Both the position numbers and the translations under genes were made by a program. Of a DNA stretch of 64,000 nt, positions 54,083-64,000 are shown in pieces. Position 1 is the stretch's first letter. Each line of letters begins with the position of its first letter. Source of the DNA: Gordonia aichiensis NBRC 108223. Its GTDB lineage: Bacteria > Actinomycetota > Actinomycetes > Mycobacteriales > Mycobacteriaceae. The notes beneath the pieces were generated by a model. That model was not told the origin of the DNA, did no database searches, and was given only the letters and a program-made list of their open reading frames with translations. The stretch lies in NCBI RefSeq assembly GCF_000332975.1, contig NZ_BANR01000003.1:248001-312000 (forward strand), written 5' to 3'.

Positions 54083-54850
54083 TCAGCTCACCAGACCCGC
54101 GAGGACCGCGATCGGGATCGAGATGTTGCCGGCCATGACCGCCCCGGCGACCACGAGCGCGATGACCGCGCCGATCTGTCGCGTGCGGTGGCCCGTGGCA
54201 CCGAGATCGTTGACCACACTCCACAGGCCGTGCACGAGATGGATGCCGAGCAGCACCATCACAACGATGTAGAAGGTCGCGACCGGCCACCGCTGCAGAC
54301 TCTCGACGAGATTGTGATAGGCGTGCGAGCTGGTCTCGGTCGTCCTCACGAAGTGGTCAGTGGCCGCGGGTCTCGTACCGGTTGTCAGGTCGAGGATGTG
54401 GAAGACGATGAACACCAGCAGCACCAGGCCCGTGTAGGGTATCAGGGTTGCGGGGAGTCGCTTGAGGCTCATGCCCTTGCGCCGAAAGCGACCCTTCGCC
54501 CGGTGGGAACGCCCGATCAAGACGGTCGACGCACCTACGTGAAGCACGAGGCACCCCACCAGGACCACACGGAAGATCCAGAGCATCCCCTCGTAGGGGA
54601 GTAGCGGTTCGAGGAGCGTGCGCAGCCAGTGGGCGTAGTCGTCGAAGTGGGTTGCGCCGGTGTAGACCTTGAGGTTGCCGATCATGTGCACCAGCACGAA
54701 CAGCGCGAACACCGTTCCCGTCAGAGCCATCGTGACCTTGAGTGTGACGTTGCTCGGGCGCGGGCGACGCGTTGTCGGCATCGGCGTGACCGCTCGGGGC
54801 GTGCCGACTGCCGCCGGCTTGTCCGGACGTGGAGGATTGAGTGTGCTCAT
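54083..54850 (-). CDS. sdhC: Succinate dehydrogenase membrane anchor, cytochrome b type
   Basis: A 255-residue membrane subunit with five helices, as in the single-anchor type B complexes reducing menaquinone. His residues for haem ligation fall in the helices: VLVHMIGNLKVYTG, VLHVGAST, VFHILDL, and LLGIHLVHGLWSVVNDLG. A Pro/Arg-rich cytoplasmic tail (about 1-35) precedes helix 1. ATG 54850 was chosen at the start of this tail; the upstream frame is non-conserved. A weak AGG site precedes it. Confidence 0.92.
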   Translation of the reverse strand: MSTLNPPRPDKPAAVGTPRAVTPMPTTRRPRPSNVTLKVTMALTGTVFALFVLVHMIGNLKVYTGATHFDDYAHWLRTLLEPLLPYEGMLWIFRVVLVGCLVLHVGASTVLIGRSHRAKGRFRRKGMSLKRLPATLIPYTGLVLLVFIVFHILDLTTGTRPAATDHFVRTTETSSHAYHNLVESLQRWPVATFYIVVMVLLGIHLVHGLWSVVNDLGATGHRTRQIGAVIALVVAGAVMAGNISIPIAVLAGLVS

Positions 54851-55005
54851 GGGCAGACCTAGTCGTAGGCCAAGGGGCTGGCAGGCCGAATGTCGGGGTC
54901 CCTGTCGCCGAGCGTAAGAGGTTGCGACGCGCACTGCTCGGCGATGTGGCGATCGTTGCGCAACCGGGATTGGATGATCTGGTTCCGACCGCGTGCAGGC
55001 GCAGT

Positions 55006-55035
55006 TTGAATCTCGCACCCGACCTGGTGCATACT
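55006..55035 (+). promoter_or_regulatory. Predicted S10 operon promoter
   Basis: TTGAAT (55006-55011) and CATACT (55030-55035) are 18 bp apart, a good SigA-type match, and face rpsJ. If used, transcription starts near 55042 and leaves a leader of about 310 nt. Confidence 0.6.
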
Positions 55036-55204
55036 TGTCGGGTTGCCTTGACCGGTGGACGTGGTTTCACTGCGGCCCCGATCAGGTGAATGACTCCCAA
55101 GGCCCCGAGTTCGGACCCCGTACATCGGACCGAGGGCGTGTAACGCGTGCGCCGAATCCGGTCCACGGCCTCGACACGCCCGACCGCGGGTGCCGGAGCA
55201 AACC

Positions 55205-55225
55205 GGCTCGTACCAGCGACGAGCC
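55205..55225 (+). other. Hairpin in the S10 operon leader
   Basis: GGCTCGT (55205-55211) and ACGAGCC (55219-55225) form a 7-bp stem with a 7-nt loop. The upstream arm could pair alternatively with the preceding GCCGG segment, so two mutually exclusive folds are possible. Confidence 0.4.
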
Positions 55226-55355
55226 AACGTACAACGACAGATGAACAGCGTCGATCCCCGACTCTCACGCGGTGATCTATGTGCCCGCCGACCCGTGTCG
55301 GCCCCAGGTGCGCGGTGTTTGTCTGTCGAGAACAACTGACGGAAGAGGACACAGC

Positions 55356-55661
55356 GTGGCGGGACAGAAGATCCGCATCAGGCTCAAGGCCTACGACCAC
55401 GAGGCGATCGACGCTTCGGCGCGCAAGATCGTGGAGACCGTGACCCGTACGGGTGCACGCGTCGTCGGCCCGGTGCCGTTGCCCACCGAAAAGAACGTGT
55501 ACTGCGTCATCCGCTCGCCGCACAAGTACAAGGACAGCCGCGAGCACTTCGAGATGCGTACTCACAAGCGACTCATCGACATCCTCGACCCGACGCCGAA
55601 AACCGTCGACGCGCTCATGCGTATCGACCTTCCGGCGAGTGTCGACGTCAACATCCAGTAG
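55356..55661 (+). CDS. rpsJ: 30S ribosomal protein S10
   Basis: The first gene of the S10 operon; a 101-residue 30S protein that also works in NusB-dependent antitermination. The sequence [24 protein letters not shown] through [31 protein letters not shown] is standard. GTG 55356 follows GAAGAGGA; the in-frame upstream extension is leader. Confidence 0.98.
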   Translation: MAGQKIRIRLKAYDHEAIDASARKIVETVTRTGARVVGPVPLPTEKNVYCVIRSPHKYKDSREHFEMRTHKRLIDILDPTPKTVDALMRIDLPASVDVNIQ

Positions 55662-55680
55662 GGCGGGGGCGAAGAGAATC

Positions 55681-56340
55681 ATGAGCAATCAGAGCGCAAC
55701 CAAGGGAATTCTGGGCACCAAGCTCGGCATGACCCAGGTTTTCGACGAGAACAACCGTGTCGTTCCGGTCACCGTCATCCAGGCGGGTCCGAACGTCATC
55801 ACCCAGCTCCGTAGCGCAGACCGCGACGGCTACACCGCCGTGCAGCTCGCCTACGGTGCGATCGATCCCCGCAAGGTGACCAAGCCGGTCGCAGGCCAGT
55901 TCGCGAAGGCAGGCGTCACGCCGCGTCGCCACCTGGCAGAGATCCGTGTCGCCGACACCAGTGAGTTCGAGGTCGGTCAGGAACTGACCGCCGAGATCTT
56001 CGCCGACGGCGCGCTGGTCGACGTCACCGGTACCTCCAAGGGCAAGGGATTTGCCGGCGCGATGAAGCGCCACGGCTTCTCCGGCCTCGGGGCCAGCCAC
56101 GGCGCGCACCGCGTGCACCGTGCCCCCGGCTCGATCGGTGGCTGCGCCACCCCGGGTCGTGTCTTCAAGGGCATGCGGATGGCCGGTCGCATGGGTAACG
56201 ACACCGTGACCACGCAGAACCTCACCGTCCACAAGGTGGACGCCGAGGCCGGTCTGCTGTTGATCAAGGGCGCCATCCCCGGCCGCAAGGGCGGAATCGT
56301 GGTCGTCCGTGACGCTGTGAAGGGTGGTGCGACCAAGTGA
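55681..56340 (+). CDS. rplC: 50S ribosomal protein L3
   Basis: A 219-residue early-assembly 50S protein. [15 protein letters not shown] at the start and the [32 protein letters not shown] loop reaching the peptidyl-transferase centre are diagnostic. ATG 55681 follows rpsJ by 19 nt with GGGCGGGGGCGAAGAG upstream. Its stop overlaps rplD by 4 nt. Confidence 0.98.
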   Translation: MSNQSATKGILGTKLGMTQVFDENNRVVPVTVIQAGPNVITQLRSADRDGYTAVQLAYGAIDPRKVTKPVAGQFAKAGVTPRRHLAEIRVADTSEFEVGQELTAEIFADGALVDVTGTSKGKGFAGAMKRHGFSGLGASHGAHRVHRAPGSIGGCATPGRVFKGMRMAGRMGNDTVTTQNLTVHKVDAEAGLLLIKGAIPGRKGGIVVVRDAVKGGATK

Positions 56341-57023
56341 GCACCGAAACCACAACGAAGTTGACGCTGGACGTCAAGACCGCCGACGGCACGACCAACG
56401 GAACCGTTGACCTGCCCGCCGAGATCTTCGACGCACCCGCGAACATCGCGCTGATGCACCAGGTCGTGGTGGCCCAGCAGGCCGCCGCTCGCCAGGGCAC
56501 ACACGCAACCAAGACCCGTGGACAGGTCAGCGGTGGCGGCGCCAAGCCGTACCGCCAGAAGGGCACCGGTCGCGCCCGCCAGGGTTCGACCCGCGCACCT
56601 CAGTTCACCGGTGGTGGCACCGTGCACGGCCCGCAGCCGCGCGACTACAGCCAGCGCACCCCCAAGAAGATGAAGGCAGCCGCACTGCGCGGCGCGCTGA
56701 GTGATCGTGCTCGCAACGAGCGCATCCACGTCATCACCGAGCTCGTCGCAGGCCAGGCGCCGTCGACCAAGAGCGCTCGGCAGTTCCTCGAGGCACTGAG
56801 CGACCGACGGAAGTTCCTCGTCGTGCTCGGCCGTGAGGACCTGACCGCGTGGAAGAGCGTTGCGAACCTGCAGAACGTTCTGCCGATCGCTCCCGATCAG
56901 CTCAACACCTACGACGTCCTCGAGTCGGACGAAGTGGTGTTCAGCGTCGAGACGCTCAACGCGTTCATCGCACAGAACACGTCGACGGCCAAGTCCGTCG
57001 CCACTGAGACAGAGGAGGCCTGA
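56337..57023 (+). CDS. rplD: 50S ribosomal protein L4
   Basis: A 228-residue 50S protein; in enterobacteria L4 also represses its own operon. The exit-tunnel loop [25 protein letters not shown] and [15 protein letters not shown] are visible. The GTG start overlaps the rplC stop (GTGA). A short acidic C-terminal tail (ATETEEA) follows. Confidence 0.98.
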   Translation: MSTETTTKLTLDVKTADGTTNGTVDLPAEIFDAPANIALMHQVVVAQQAAARQGTHATKTRGQVSGGGAKPYRQKGTGRARQGSTRAPQFTGGGTVHGPQPRDYSQRTPKKMKAAALRGALSDRARNERIHVITELVAGQAPSTKSARQFLEALSDRRKFLVVLGREDLTAWKSVANLQNVLPIAPDQLNTYDVLESDEVVFSVETLNAFIAQNTSTAKSVATETEEA

Positions 57024-57025
57024 GC

Positions 57026-57331
57026 ATGGCTACGCAGGCTGACCCGCGTGACATCATCCTGGCGCCGGTGATCTCGGAGAAGTCCTACGGACTCATCGAG
57101 GACAACGTCTACACCTTCCTGGTGCACCCGGACTCGAACAAGACACAGATCAAGATCGCCGTCGAGCAGATCTTCGATGTGACCGTCTCGAACGTCAACA
57201 CCGCGAATCGCCAGGGCAAGCGCAAGCGCACCCGCTTCGGCTACGGCCAGCGCAAGTCCACCAAGCGCGCGATCGTCACGTTGACCGCTGACAGCAAGCC
57301 CATCGAGATCTTCGGAGGTCCGGTCGGCTGA
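57026..57331 (+). CDS. rplW: 50S ribosomal protein L23
   Basis: A 101-residue 50S protein at the tunnel exit, docking site for trigger factor and [30 protein letters not shown] and [26 protein letters not shown] are typical. The ATG is 2 nt after the rplD stop; GAGGAGG at the end of rplD is the ribosome site. Confidence 0.98.
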   Translation: MATQADPRDIILAPVISEKSYGLIEDNVYTFLVHPDSNKTQIKIAVEQIFDVTVSNVNTANRQGKRKRTRFGYGQRKSTKRAIVTLTADSKPIEIFGGPVG

Positions 57332-57360
57332 CCGGGACTCCAGAGAAGGACTGAGAACTC

Positions 57361-58197
<837 letters not shown>

Positions 58198-58215
58198 GCA
58201 GGGAGGAGTTAGAGA

Positions 58216-58496
58216 ATGCCACGCAGCCTCAAGAAGGGCCCGTTCGTCGACGACCACCTGCTTGCCAAGGTGGACACGCAGAACGAAAAGGGCACCAAGC
58301 AGGTCATCAAGACCTGGTCGCGCCGTTCGACCATCATCCCCGACTTCATCGGTCACACCTTCGCCGTCCACGACGGTCGCAAGCACGTGCCGGTGTTCGT
58401 CTCGGAGTCGATGGTCGGGCACAAGCTGGGCGAGTTCGCCCCCACCCGTACCTTCAAGGGTCACATCAAGGATGACCGGAAAGCGAAGCGCCGGTA

Positions 58497-58497
<1 letters not shown>
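58216..58497 (+). CDS. rpsS: 30S ribosomal protein S19
   Basis: A 93-residue 30S head protein. [15 protein letters not shown] and [16 protein letters not shown] are diagnostic. GGAGGAG precedes the ATG. The TAA stop shares one base with the rplV ATG (TAATG). Confidence 0.98.
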
Positions 58498-59722
<1,225 letters not shown>

Positions 59723-59725
59723 GGC

Positions 59726-60142
59726 ATGTTGATCCCTCGTCGGGTCAAGCACCGCAAGCAGCATCACCCGAGCCTCAAGGGCCAGGCCAAGGGCGGCACC
59801 AAGGTGACGTTCGGTGACTACGGCATCCAGGCTCTGGAGAGCGCCTACATCACCAACCGTCAGATCGAGTCCGCTCGTATCGCCATCAACCGGCACATCA
59901 AGCGTGGCGGCAAGGTGTGGATCAACATCTTCCCCGACCGTCCGCTGACCAAGAAGCCCGCCGAGACCCGCATGGGTTCCGGTAAGGGTTCGCCCGAGTG
60001 GTGGGTCGCCCCGGTCAAGCCGGGTCGCGTGCTGTTCGAGATGACCTACCCGGATGAGCACACCGCTCGCGAGGCCCTGCGCCGCGCGCAGCACAAGCTG
60101 CCCATCAAGACCCGGATCGTGACCAGAGAGGAGCAGTTCTGA
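59726..60142 (+). CDS. rplP: 50S ribosomal protein L16
   Basis: A 138-residue 50S protein near the A-site. [14 protein letters not shown], the RMGSGKG motif with the hydroxylatable Arg region, and [17 protein letters not shown] are diagnostic. GAGGGCTGAGGC precedes the ATG; its stop shares one base with rpmC. Confidence 0.98.
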   Translation: MLIPRRVKHRKQHHPSLKGQAKGGTKVTFGDYGIQALESAYITNRQIESARIAINRHIKRGGKVWINIFPDRPLTKKPAETRMGSGKGSPEWWVAPVKPGRVLFEMTYPDEHTAREALRRAQHKLPIKTRIVTREEQF

Positions 60143-60375
60143 TGGCACTCGGAGTTGCAGCGGCTGAGCTTCGTGAGCTCACCGACACCGACCTGGTCGA
60201 CCGGCTCAAAGAGTCGAAGGAAGAGCTGTTCAACCTTCGGTTCCAGATGGCCACCGGCCAGCTCGACAACAACCGTCGTCTGCGGACCGTGCGTCGCGAG
60301 ATCGCGCGCATCTACACCGTGATGCGCGAGCGTGAGCTGGGTCTGGCGTCGGGACCGGATGGTGATGACGCATGA
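60142..60375 (+). CDS. rpmC: 50S ribosomal protein L29
   Basis: A 77-residue two-helix protein near the tunnel exit. [32 protein letters not shown] and [18 protein letters not shown] are typical. The ATG overlaps the rplP stop (TGATG), and its end overlaps rpsQ by 4 nt (ATGA). A GAGAGGAGC ribosome site lies in the end of rplP. Confidence 0.97.
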   Translation: MALGVAAAELRELTDTDLVDRLKESKEELFNLRFQMATGQLDNNRRLRTVRREIARIYTVMRERELGLASGPDGDDA

Positions 60376-60662
60376 GTGAGGACCAGAAGGTGACCGAAAC
60401 CCAGACGCAGGAGCGTAACCGTCGCAAGGAGCGCATCGGTTACGTCGTCAGCGACAAGATGCAGAAGACCATCGTGGTCGAGCTGGAAGATCGTACGCGC
60501 CACCCGCTGTACGGCAAGATCATCCGCACCACGAGCAAGGTCAAGGCCCACGACGAGAAGGGCGATGCCGGCGTCGGCGACCGCGTGCGGATCATGGAGA
60601 CCCGCCCGCTGTCCGCGACCAAGCACTGGCGTCTCGTCGAGGTGCTGGAGAAGGCCAAGTAA
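60372..60662 (+). CDS. rpsQ: 30S ribosomal protein S17
   Basis: A 96-residue primary 16S-binding protein, the last gene of this S10 operon. [42 protein letters not shown] and [19 protein letters not shown] are standard. A strong hairpin follows 24 nt later, so the L14-led spc genes are not contiguous here; the same separation occurs in mycobacteria. Confidence 0.98.
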   Translation: MSEDQKVTETQTQERNRRKERIGYVVSDKMQKTIVVELEDRTRHPLYGKIIRTTSKVKAHDEKGDAGVGDRVRIMETRPLSATKHWRLVEVLEKAK

Positions 60663-60685
60663 GAGCCGTCTCTGCCAGACAACGA

Positions 60686-60720
60686 CTGTGGCCCGCCCCC
60701 GGAAAGGGGGCGGGCCACAG
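60686..60720 (+). terminator. Terminator of the S10 operon
   Basis: A perfect 15-bp G+C-rich stem (CTGTGGCCCGCCCCC at 60686-60700 with its complement at 60706-60720) and a 5-nt loop, 24 nt after the rpsQ stop. No long T-run. Confidence 0.92.
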
Positions 60721-61044
60721 CCGTGTCTAGTGCTGTCGTATGTAGTGCGGTTGTGTAAACGGCAGTCGCTGGCTGTTGTGTAGCGCAATGTCATTGAGGG
60801 TCCTGTCGTGCTGTCGGCGCGATCTGCGCTGCCCATCGACAGAGATGCGACGCCTCCCCGGAAACGACTCGACCCGCCCGACTGGAAAGTCGAGCGGGTC
60901 GGTGACCGGTGCGCCGCTGCTCACCCGGAGAGGTGGCCGGTGAGCTGCTCGACCGTCGTAGTGAGCGGTCGTCCACCCCCGCTCACAGGACAAGAATATG
61001 GGCGACGACCGGTGTCGAAACAGGGACTTTCGACCCGATTGCGG
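60721..61044. other. Intergenic region between the S10 terminator and the acetyltransferase
   Basis: 324 bases with no gene I would support. It is flanked by the ends of converging transcripts and holds one further hairpin (60870-60901). The long forward frame through it continues antisense to the acetyltransferase and is rejected. Confidence 0.5.
60870..60901 (-). terminator. Hairpin downstream of the acetyltransferase gene
   Basis: CGACCCGC-C-CGACT pairs with AGTCG-A-GCGGGTCG around the loop GGAA: 13 pairs with one internal mismatch. It lies 144 nt past the acetyltransferase stop on the reverse strand, so a terminator role is possible rather than certain. Confidence 0.4.
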
Positions 61045-61401
61045 CTACGAGGTAACCGACTCGATCCAATTGATGTCGTCTGGGGTGACCTTGCGGGACT
61101 TGGCCGCATAATCGGCGTGCTCGGTCAGGAAGTGGCGCACCATCGGGCACACGGGCACGATCAGCTTCCCGGCGGCGATGGAGTCGTCGAGTGCCTCGCG
61201 CACCAGGATCGTCGCCAGGCCGCGCCCGCCGAAGTCCGGGCCGACTTCAGTGTGGTAGAACACGCGCTCGGCCGTACCGTCGTGATCGCGGTCGCGGTAG
61301 GCGGTGAGTCCGGCGACGCGGCCGTCGACGCTGATCTGATAGCGGTTCTCGTCAGCGAGATGGCTGACGTTGGTCTCGGCTCCGGTCTTGTCGGTTGTCA
61401 T
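61045..61401 (-). CDS. Small GNAT-like N-acetyltransferase (YjdJ/PF14542 type)
   Basis: A 118-residue protein. NRYQISVDGRVAGLTAYRD, RVFYHTEVGPDFGGRGLATILVREALDDSIAAGKLIVPVCPMVRHFLTEHADYA matches the short GNAT-like family with a GGRGLA acetyl-CoA loop and the Cys-Pro-(Met/Phe)-hydrophobic-h motif. Such proteins lack parts of the full GNAT fold. ATG 61401 is used because it gives the usual family length; ATG 61428 is possible. Its acceptor is unknown. Confidence 0.82.
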   Translation of the reverse strand: MTTDKTGAETNVSHLADENRYQISVDGRVAGLTAYRDRDHDGTAERVFYHTEVGPDFGGRGLATILVREALDDSIAAGKLIVPVCPMVRHFLTEHADYAAKSRKVTPDDINWIESVTS

Positions 61402-61534
61402 GGGTTCGAGGGTAGGCCGTCGGGTCATGTCGGCACCCGTCTGCTCGCGCACGTCACCGTTGCTCACGGCCGTGAGTGTCCCACTAGTGTGGTGGAAGGG
61501 CGGGGAAAAGAATCGTCGTGGGATGGAGACTTGT

Positions 61535-62401
61535 ATGAGCACCCTGTCCGTCGTAGTTCCTGCTTTCAATGAGGAAGAGACGATCGGGATGTGTCTTGAT
61601 CACCTGCTTGAGCAGACTCAACCGATCGGCGAGATCATCGTGGTCAACAACGCATCAACGGATCGCACCGCTGACGTCGTCAGCGAGTACATCGCCGAGT
61701 ACGGGGACCGAGTACGGCTGATCAACGAACCGACGAAGGGCGTCGTCGCGGCCCGCAGATGTGGGTTCGACGCCGCATCGTCGGACATCATCGCCAAGAC
61801 TGACGCCGATACGCTCGTGAGTTCGACATGGGCGGAGTCGATCGTCCGGTTCTTCGACAGTGAGCGTGGTCGGGACCACGCCGCAGTGACCGGGCCGGTC
61901 ATCATGTGGGACGGCCCATCGTACGAGCTGCAACGCAAGGTGAGTGCGGCAGGCATGGGCAAATTGGCTGAGGGCGGTGATATCGAGGGCATACACGGTC
62001 CAAATTACGCACTGCGCGCGGCGGCCTGGCTGCAGGTTCGCGATGACCTGACCGATCGCGCGGACATCTGGGAAGACCTCGATCTCGCACTCGCACTGAG
62101 AGATCGGGGCCTGCGACGCTATTTCGATCCAGCTGTCGCGGTCGCTGCATCGTGTCGTCAACTCCGGCACTCCCCGTGGGCAAATCGAAGTTACATACTC
62201 GGGGGGATCCGGACCGCGCGAGCGCGAGGCGATCGACGTGTAGAACTCATGATGACAGCAGAACTGCCGTTTCGGATAGCGACGTTCACGGCGATGTGGT
62301 TGGTTTTTCGGCCGTGGGACGATGTGCAAGAGAACTGGCGGCCCCAGCGGTTGTTCCGGACTCTGGAGCGGCGCAGGCCACTCGTGACCGCAGAACGGTG
62401 A
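61535..62401 (+). CDS. GT2-family glycosyltransferase
   Basis: A 288-residue GT-A fold transferase: LSVVVPAFNEEETIGMCLDHLL, EIIVVNNASTDRT, KGVVAARRCGFDAASSDIIAKTDADTLVS (DxD-like metal site TDAD) and IWEDLDLALALRDRGL as the acceptor-site ED motif. The C-terminus has one membrane helix (about 243-258) and ends FRPWDDVQENWRPQRLFRT. GGAGAC precedes ATG 61535. It faces a paralogue tail to tail, 6 nt away. Donor and acceptor are unknown. Confidence 0.87.
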   Translation: MSTLSVVVPAFNEEETIGMCLDHLLEQTQPIGEIIVVNNASTDRTADVVSEYIAEYGDRVRLINEPTKGVVAARRCGFDAASSDIIAKTDADTLVSSTWAESIVRFFDSERGRDHAAVTGPVIMWDGPSYELQRKVSAAGMGKLAEGGDIEGIHGPNYALRAAAWLQVRDDLTDRADIWEDLDLALALRDRGLRRYFDPAVAVAASCRQLRHSPWANRSYILGGIRTARARGDRRVELMMTAELPFRIATFTAMWLVFRPWDDVQENWRPQRLFRTLERRRPLVTAER

Positions 62402-62407
62402 CGCGAG

Positions 62408-63262
62408 CTAGGTAATAGGCGAGGCTCGATCGTGCGAGGTGGTGAAGAGTCTTGCGGGGCGCCACTTCTCAGCAATCGGATCCCAGGGGCGGATGATGAG
62501 CCAGAGAATCGTCAAGAACAAGAAGTTGAAGGGAGCGGCGACCGTTCTGAGTGTTGCATCGACGTAGTGGCCGCTCTTGGCCGCCGTTGCGATGCCGGTG
62601 GCCAACGATCGGAGATTTTTGGGAGGAGGAATCAGCGCGCGCCGCGGCGAGGTGAGTGCATGCATCGACGGATTGAAGTACATCGTGAGGCCGGCATCGC
62701 GGAGTGCTTGGCTGATCACCTGATCCTCGTGGGTGCCAGGCAGGTCGTGCGCGACCACAGAGTCGCGAACCCGTGCCCACGCGTCACCCCTGATTCCCAT
62801 ACTGCCCCCGATGATCGCTGGGGTCGGACCACCGTTGCCTTTGCCTTGAATCCGCATGGTCCACAGAAACGCCGCGGTGAACGCATCCTGAGCGGGGGCG
62901 TCGTAGAACATCGTGACTCCGGTGACTGCCGCCCAACGTCCGTCGGAGAGTGAGTCGGACACGCTCTGAGTCCAACCGGGACTCATCCGTACATCGGCGT
63001 CGACTCTCCCGATGATGTCGCCATGTGCTGAGTCGAATCCTGTCCGTCGGGCGAAGGCAACACCCCGGCGTCGTTCCTCGATGACCCGAATTCCGGGATG
63101 GTCGGCAGCGTAGCGCTGCGCGATGACGAGCGTGTCGTCGGTCGACGTGTTGTCGACCACGATGATCTCGTCGAACGGAGGCGACTGAGCTAGCGCGTGG
63201 TCGAGACAAGAGGCGATGTTGTCTTGCTCGTTGAATGCTGGGATGACTAGTGAGATGGTCAC
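62408..63262 (-). CDS. GT2-family glycosyltransferase, paralogue of the convergent gene
   Basis: A 284-residue GT-A transferase with the same plan as its convergent neighbour: ISLVIPAFNEQDNIASCLDHAL, EIIVVDNTSTDDT, RGVAFARRTGFDSAHGDIIGRVDADVRMS (VDAD metal site), GTHEDQVISQALRDAGL. It ends in a membrane helix and RPWDPIAEKWRPARLFTT. The start ATG 63262 has AGGAGC about 8 nt upstream. It lies 46 nt downstream of the ABC-2 permease on the same strand, so it may belong with an export system for a glycosylated envelope molecule. Confidence 0.87.
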   Translation of the reverse strand: MTISLVIPAFNEQDNIASCLDHALAQSPPFDEIIVVDNTSTDDTLVIAQRYAADHPGIRVIEERRRGVAFARRTGFDSAHGDIIGRVDADVRMSPGWTQSVSDSLSDGRWAAVTGVTMFYDAPAQDAFTAAFLWTMRIQGKGNGGPTPAIIGGSMGIRGDAWARVRDSVVAHDLPGTHEDQVISQALRDAGLTMYFNPSMHALTSPRRALIPPPKNLRSLATGIATAAKSGHYVDATLRTVAAPFNFLFLTILWLIIRPWDPIAEKWRPARLFTTSHDRASPIT

Positions 63263-63308
63263 AGCTGCTCCTGCCTCGCGGTGCGTACCTGTTCGACGCT
63301 AACGAACG

Positions 63309-64000
63309 CTACCCACGGCGAGTGGCCGCTTTTCGATATCCGCGAATCGCGGGGTACAAGAACACCCCGACCATCACCCCAGCCCAAACGAGCGTTTTGA
63401 TCAGGTTCTCCGTGATGGGGCCCCCAGCTGCGAGTGCACGCATGACCTCGATTGCGGGTGACATCGGCTGATTGTTGACTATCGGCTGGAGCCACCCAGG
63501 GTATGTGTCCGCAGGTGCGAAGCCGGAGTTGAAAAACATGAGCAGCGTTGAAATGAGTGAAAGCAGCGGAACCAGTGGCGCTTTCGCGGGTGAGTTTACC
63601 GCGAGCGCCAGGACCATCGTCGAGAACGCGATCCCGTAGACCAGCGCGATCAGCACAATGCCGATTGCAGGGAACACGCCTTGGTTCAGGCGGAAACCAA
63701 TAAGATAGCCGGCAGCAAGCAGGATGAGCGTCGTCAGCAGTATCCGGGTCAACTCGGCACACACCCGTGCGGCGAGGTCGGCGCTGCGGTGGATCGGAAG
63801 TACGTAAAGCCGGGCGAGCAGACCGGTACCCGACTCGAGATTGAGTCGGACACCTGCCGCCATGGAACCAAACATCGCACCCAGCAGGATCACCAGTGGA
63901 ACGGTGCCAAAGGCGCTGTCCTGGCCGGTCGCGGCGCCAACCGTGTCGCCGAGGACGACTTTGAACATCACCATGCTGATGACCGGGACGATGAGGCTCT
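63309..64000 (-). CDS. ABC-2 type transporter permease, 5' end outside window
   Basis: At least 230 residues of a DrrB/DrrC-like membrane permease. The frame is open to the window edge, reading SLIVPVISMVMFKVVLGD upstream of the first internal Met, so the N-terminus is missing. About five helices are visible. GSMAAGVRLNLESGTGLLARLYVLPIHRSADLAARV and FFNSGFAPADTYPGWLQPIVNNQPMSPAIEVMRAL are typical of ABC-2 permeases of the daunorubicin-exporter group. The ATPase partner is probably upstream. Its substrate may be a lipid or glycolipid given the glycosyltransferase neighbours. Confidence 0.88.
   Translation of the reverse strand, partial: SLIVPVISMVMFKVVLGDTVGAATGQDSAFGTVPLVILLGAMFGSMAAGVRLNLESGTGLLARLYVLPIHRSADLAARVCAELTRILLTTLILLAAGYLIGFRLNQGVFPAIGIVLIALVYGIAFSTMVLALAVNSPAKAPLVPLLSLISTLLMFFNSGFAPADTYPGWLQPIVNNQPMSPAIEVMRALAAGGPITENLIKTLVWAGVMVGVFLYPAIRGYRKAATRRG

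Larger units (their letters stand above)
54851..55355. other. Divergent promoter region between sdhC and rpsJ
   Basis: 505 bases without a gene. It must contain the reverse-strand promoter of sdhCAB, which I could not place, and the forward promoter of the S10 operon (55006-55035). The roughly 310 nt between that promoter and rpsJ form an untranslated leader with a small hairpin at 55205-55225. No credible ORF lies in it. Confidence 0.6.

Noticed and set aside
52213..54138. 641-codon forward frame antisense to sdhA
   Set aside because: Codon-bias shadow; sdhA is unmistakable on the other strand.
60808..61572. 254-codon forward frame after the S10 terminator
   Set aside because: Mostly antisense to the acetyltransferase, no motif, no ribosome site.

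Overview
The window looks like a chromosomal segment of a mycolic-acid actinomycete, most likely Gordonia or a close relative. It has high G+C and frequent GTG starts. It carries an antigen-85-type mycolyltransferase, Mce-associated membrane proteins, a KshB-type reductase with a KstR-type operator, a CYP136-like P450, a SigC-like sigma factor and a complete mycofactocin locus. The genus is inferred from gene content and was not tested by database search.

Layout. Positions 1-953 hold the 3' part of tuf and its terminator. Positions 1-16 kb carry a mycolyltransferase, a LuxR-type regulator divergent from a large HTH-STAND-WD40 protein, a hydrolase/menC pair, a P450/TetR pair, four overlapping Mce-associated membrane protein genes, a ferredoxin reductase, AlkD and a ClC antiporter. 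Positions 16-19 kb carry DoxX-like, kshB and a secreted lipase. Positions 19-30 kb are the mycofactocin region: mftR facing mftA-mftB-mftC-mftD, then a reverse-strand block (alpha-methylacyl-CoA racemase and a mycofactocin-type SDR, with a perfect KstR-type site between them), then mftE-mftF-mftG, a GntR regulator and an MFS carrier.

Positions 31-39 kb form a metal/redox block: CopD-CtaG, a zf-HC2 protein, a CtpB-like copper ATPase, VKOR, DsbA and SigC. Positions 39-45 kb look like a nitrogen/amide utilisation block: Asp/Glu/hydantoin-type racemase, NCS1 permease, acetamidase/formamidase, DUF1275 and two GntR regulators. Positions 45-49 kb hold an asparagine-synthetase-type amidotransferase translationally coupled to an S9 peptidase and a GntR. 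Positions 49-55 kb hold a DUF4442 protein, a DASS dicarboxylate carrier and a Sdh1-type succinate dehydrogenase (sdhC-sdhA-sdhB). Positions 55-60.7 kb are the S10 ribosomal operon (rpsJ to rpsQ), ended by a strong hairpin. The last 3 kb hold a small acetyltransferase, two tail-to-tail paralogous glycosyltransferases and the truncated start of an ABC-2 permease gene.

In Mycobacterium tuberculosis the mycofactocin genes also lie between tuf and rpsJ. This window appears to be an expanded version of that locus, with about 54 kb between the two ribosomal markers. The most promising material for follow-up is a sequence shared by the mftA and P450 promoters, the KstR-type block splitting the mft genes, the twin palindromes before the lipase, the STAND/LuxR pair, the amidotransferase-peptidase operon, and several intergenic short tandem repeats, one of which copies the end of sdhB.
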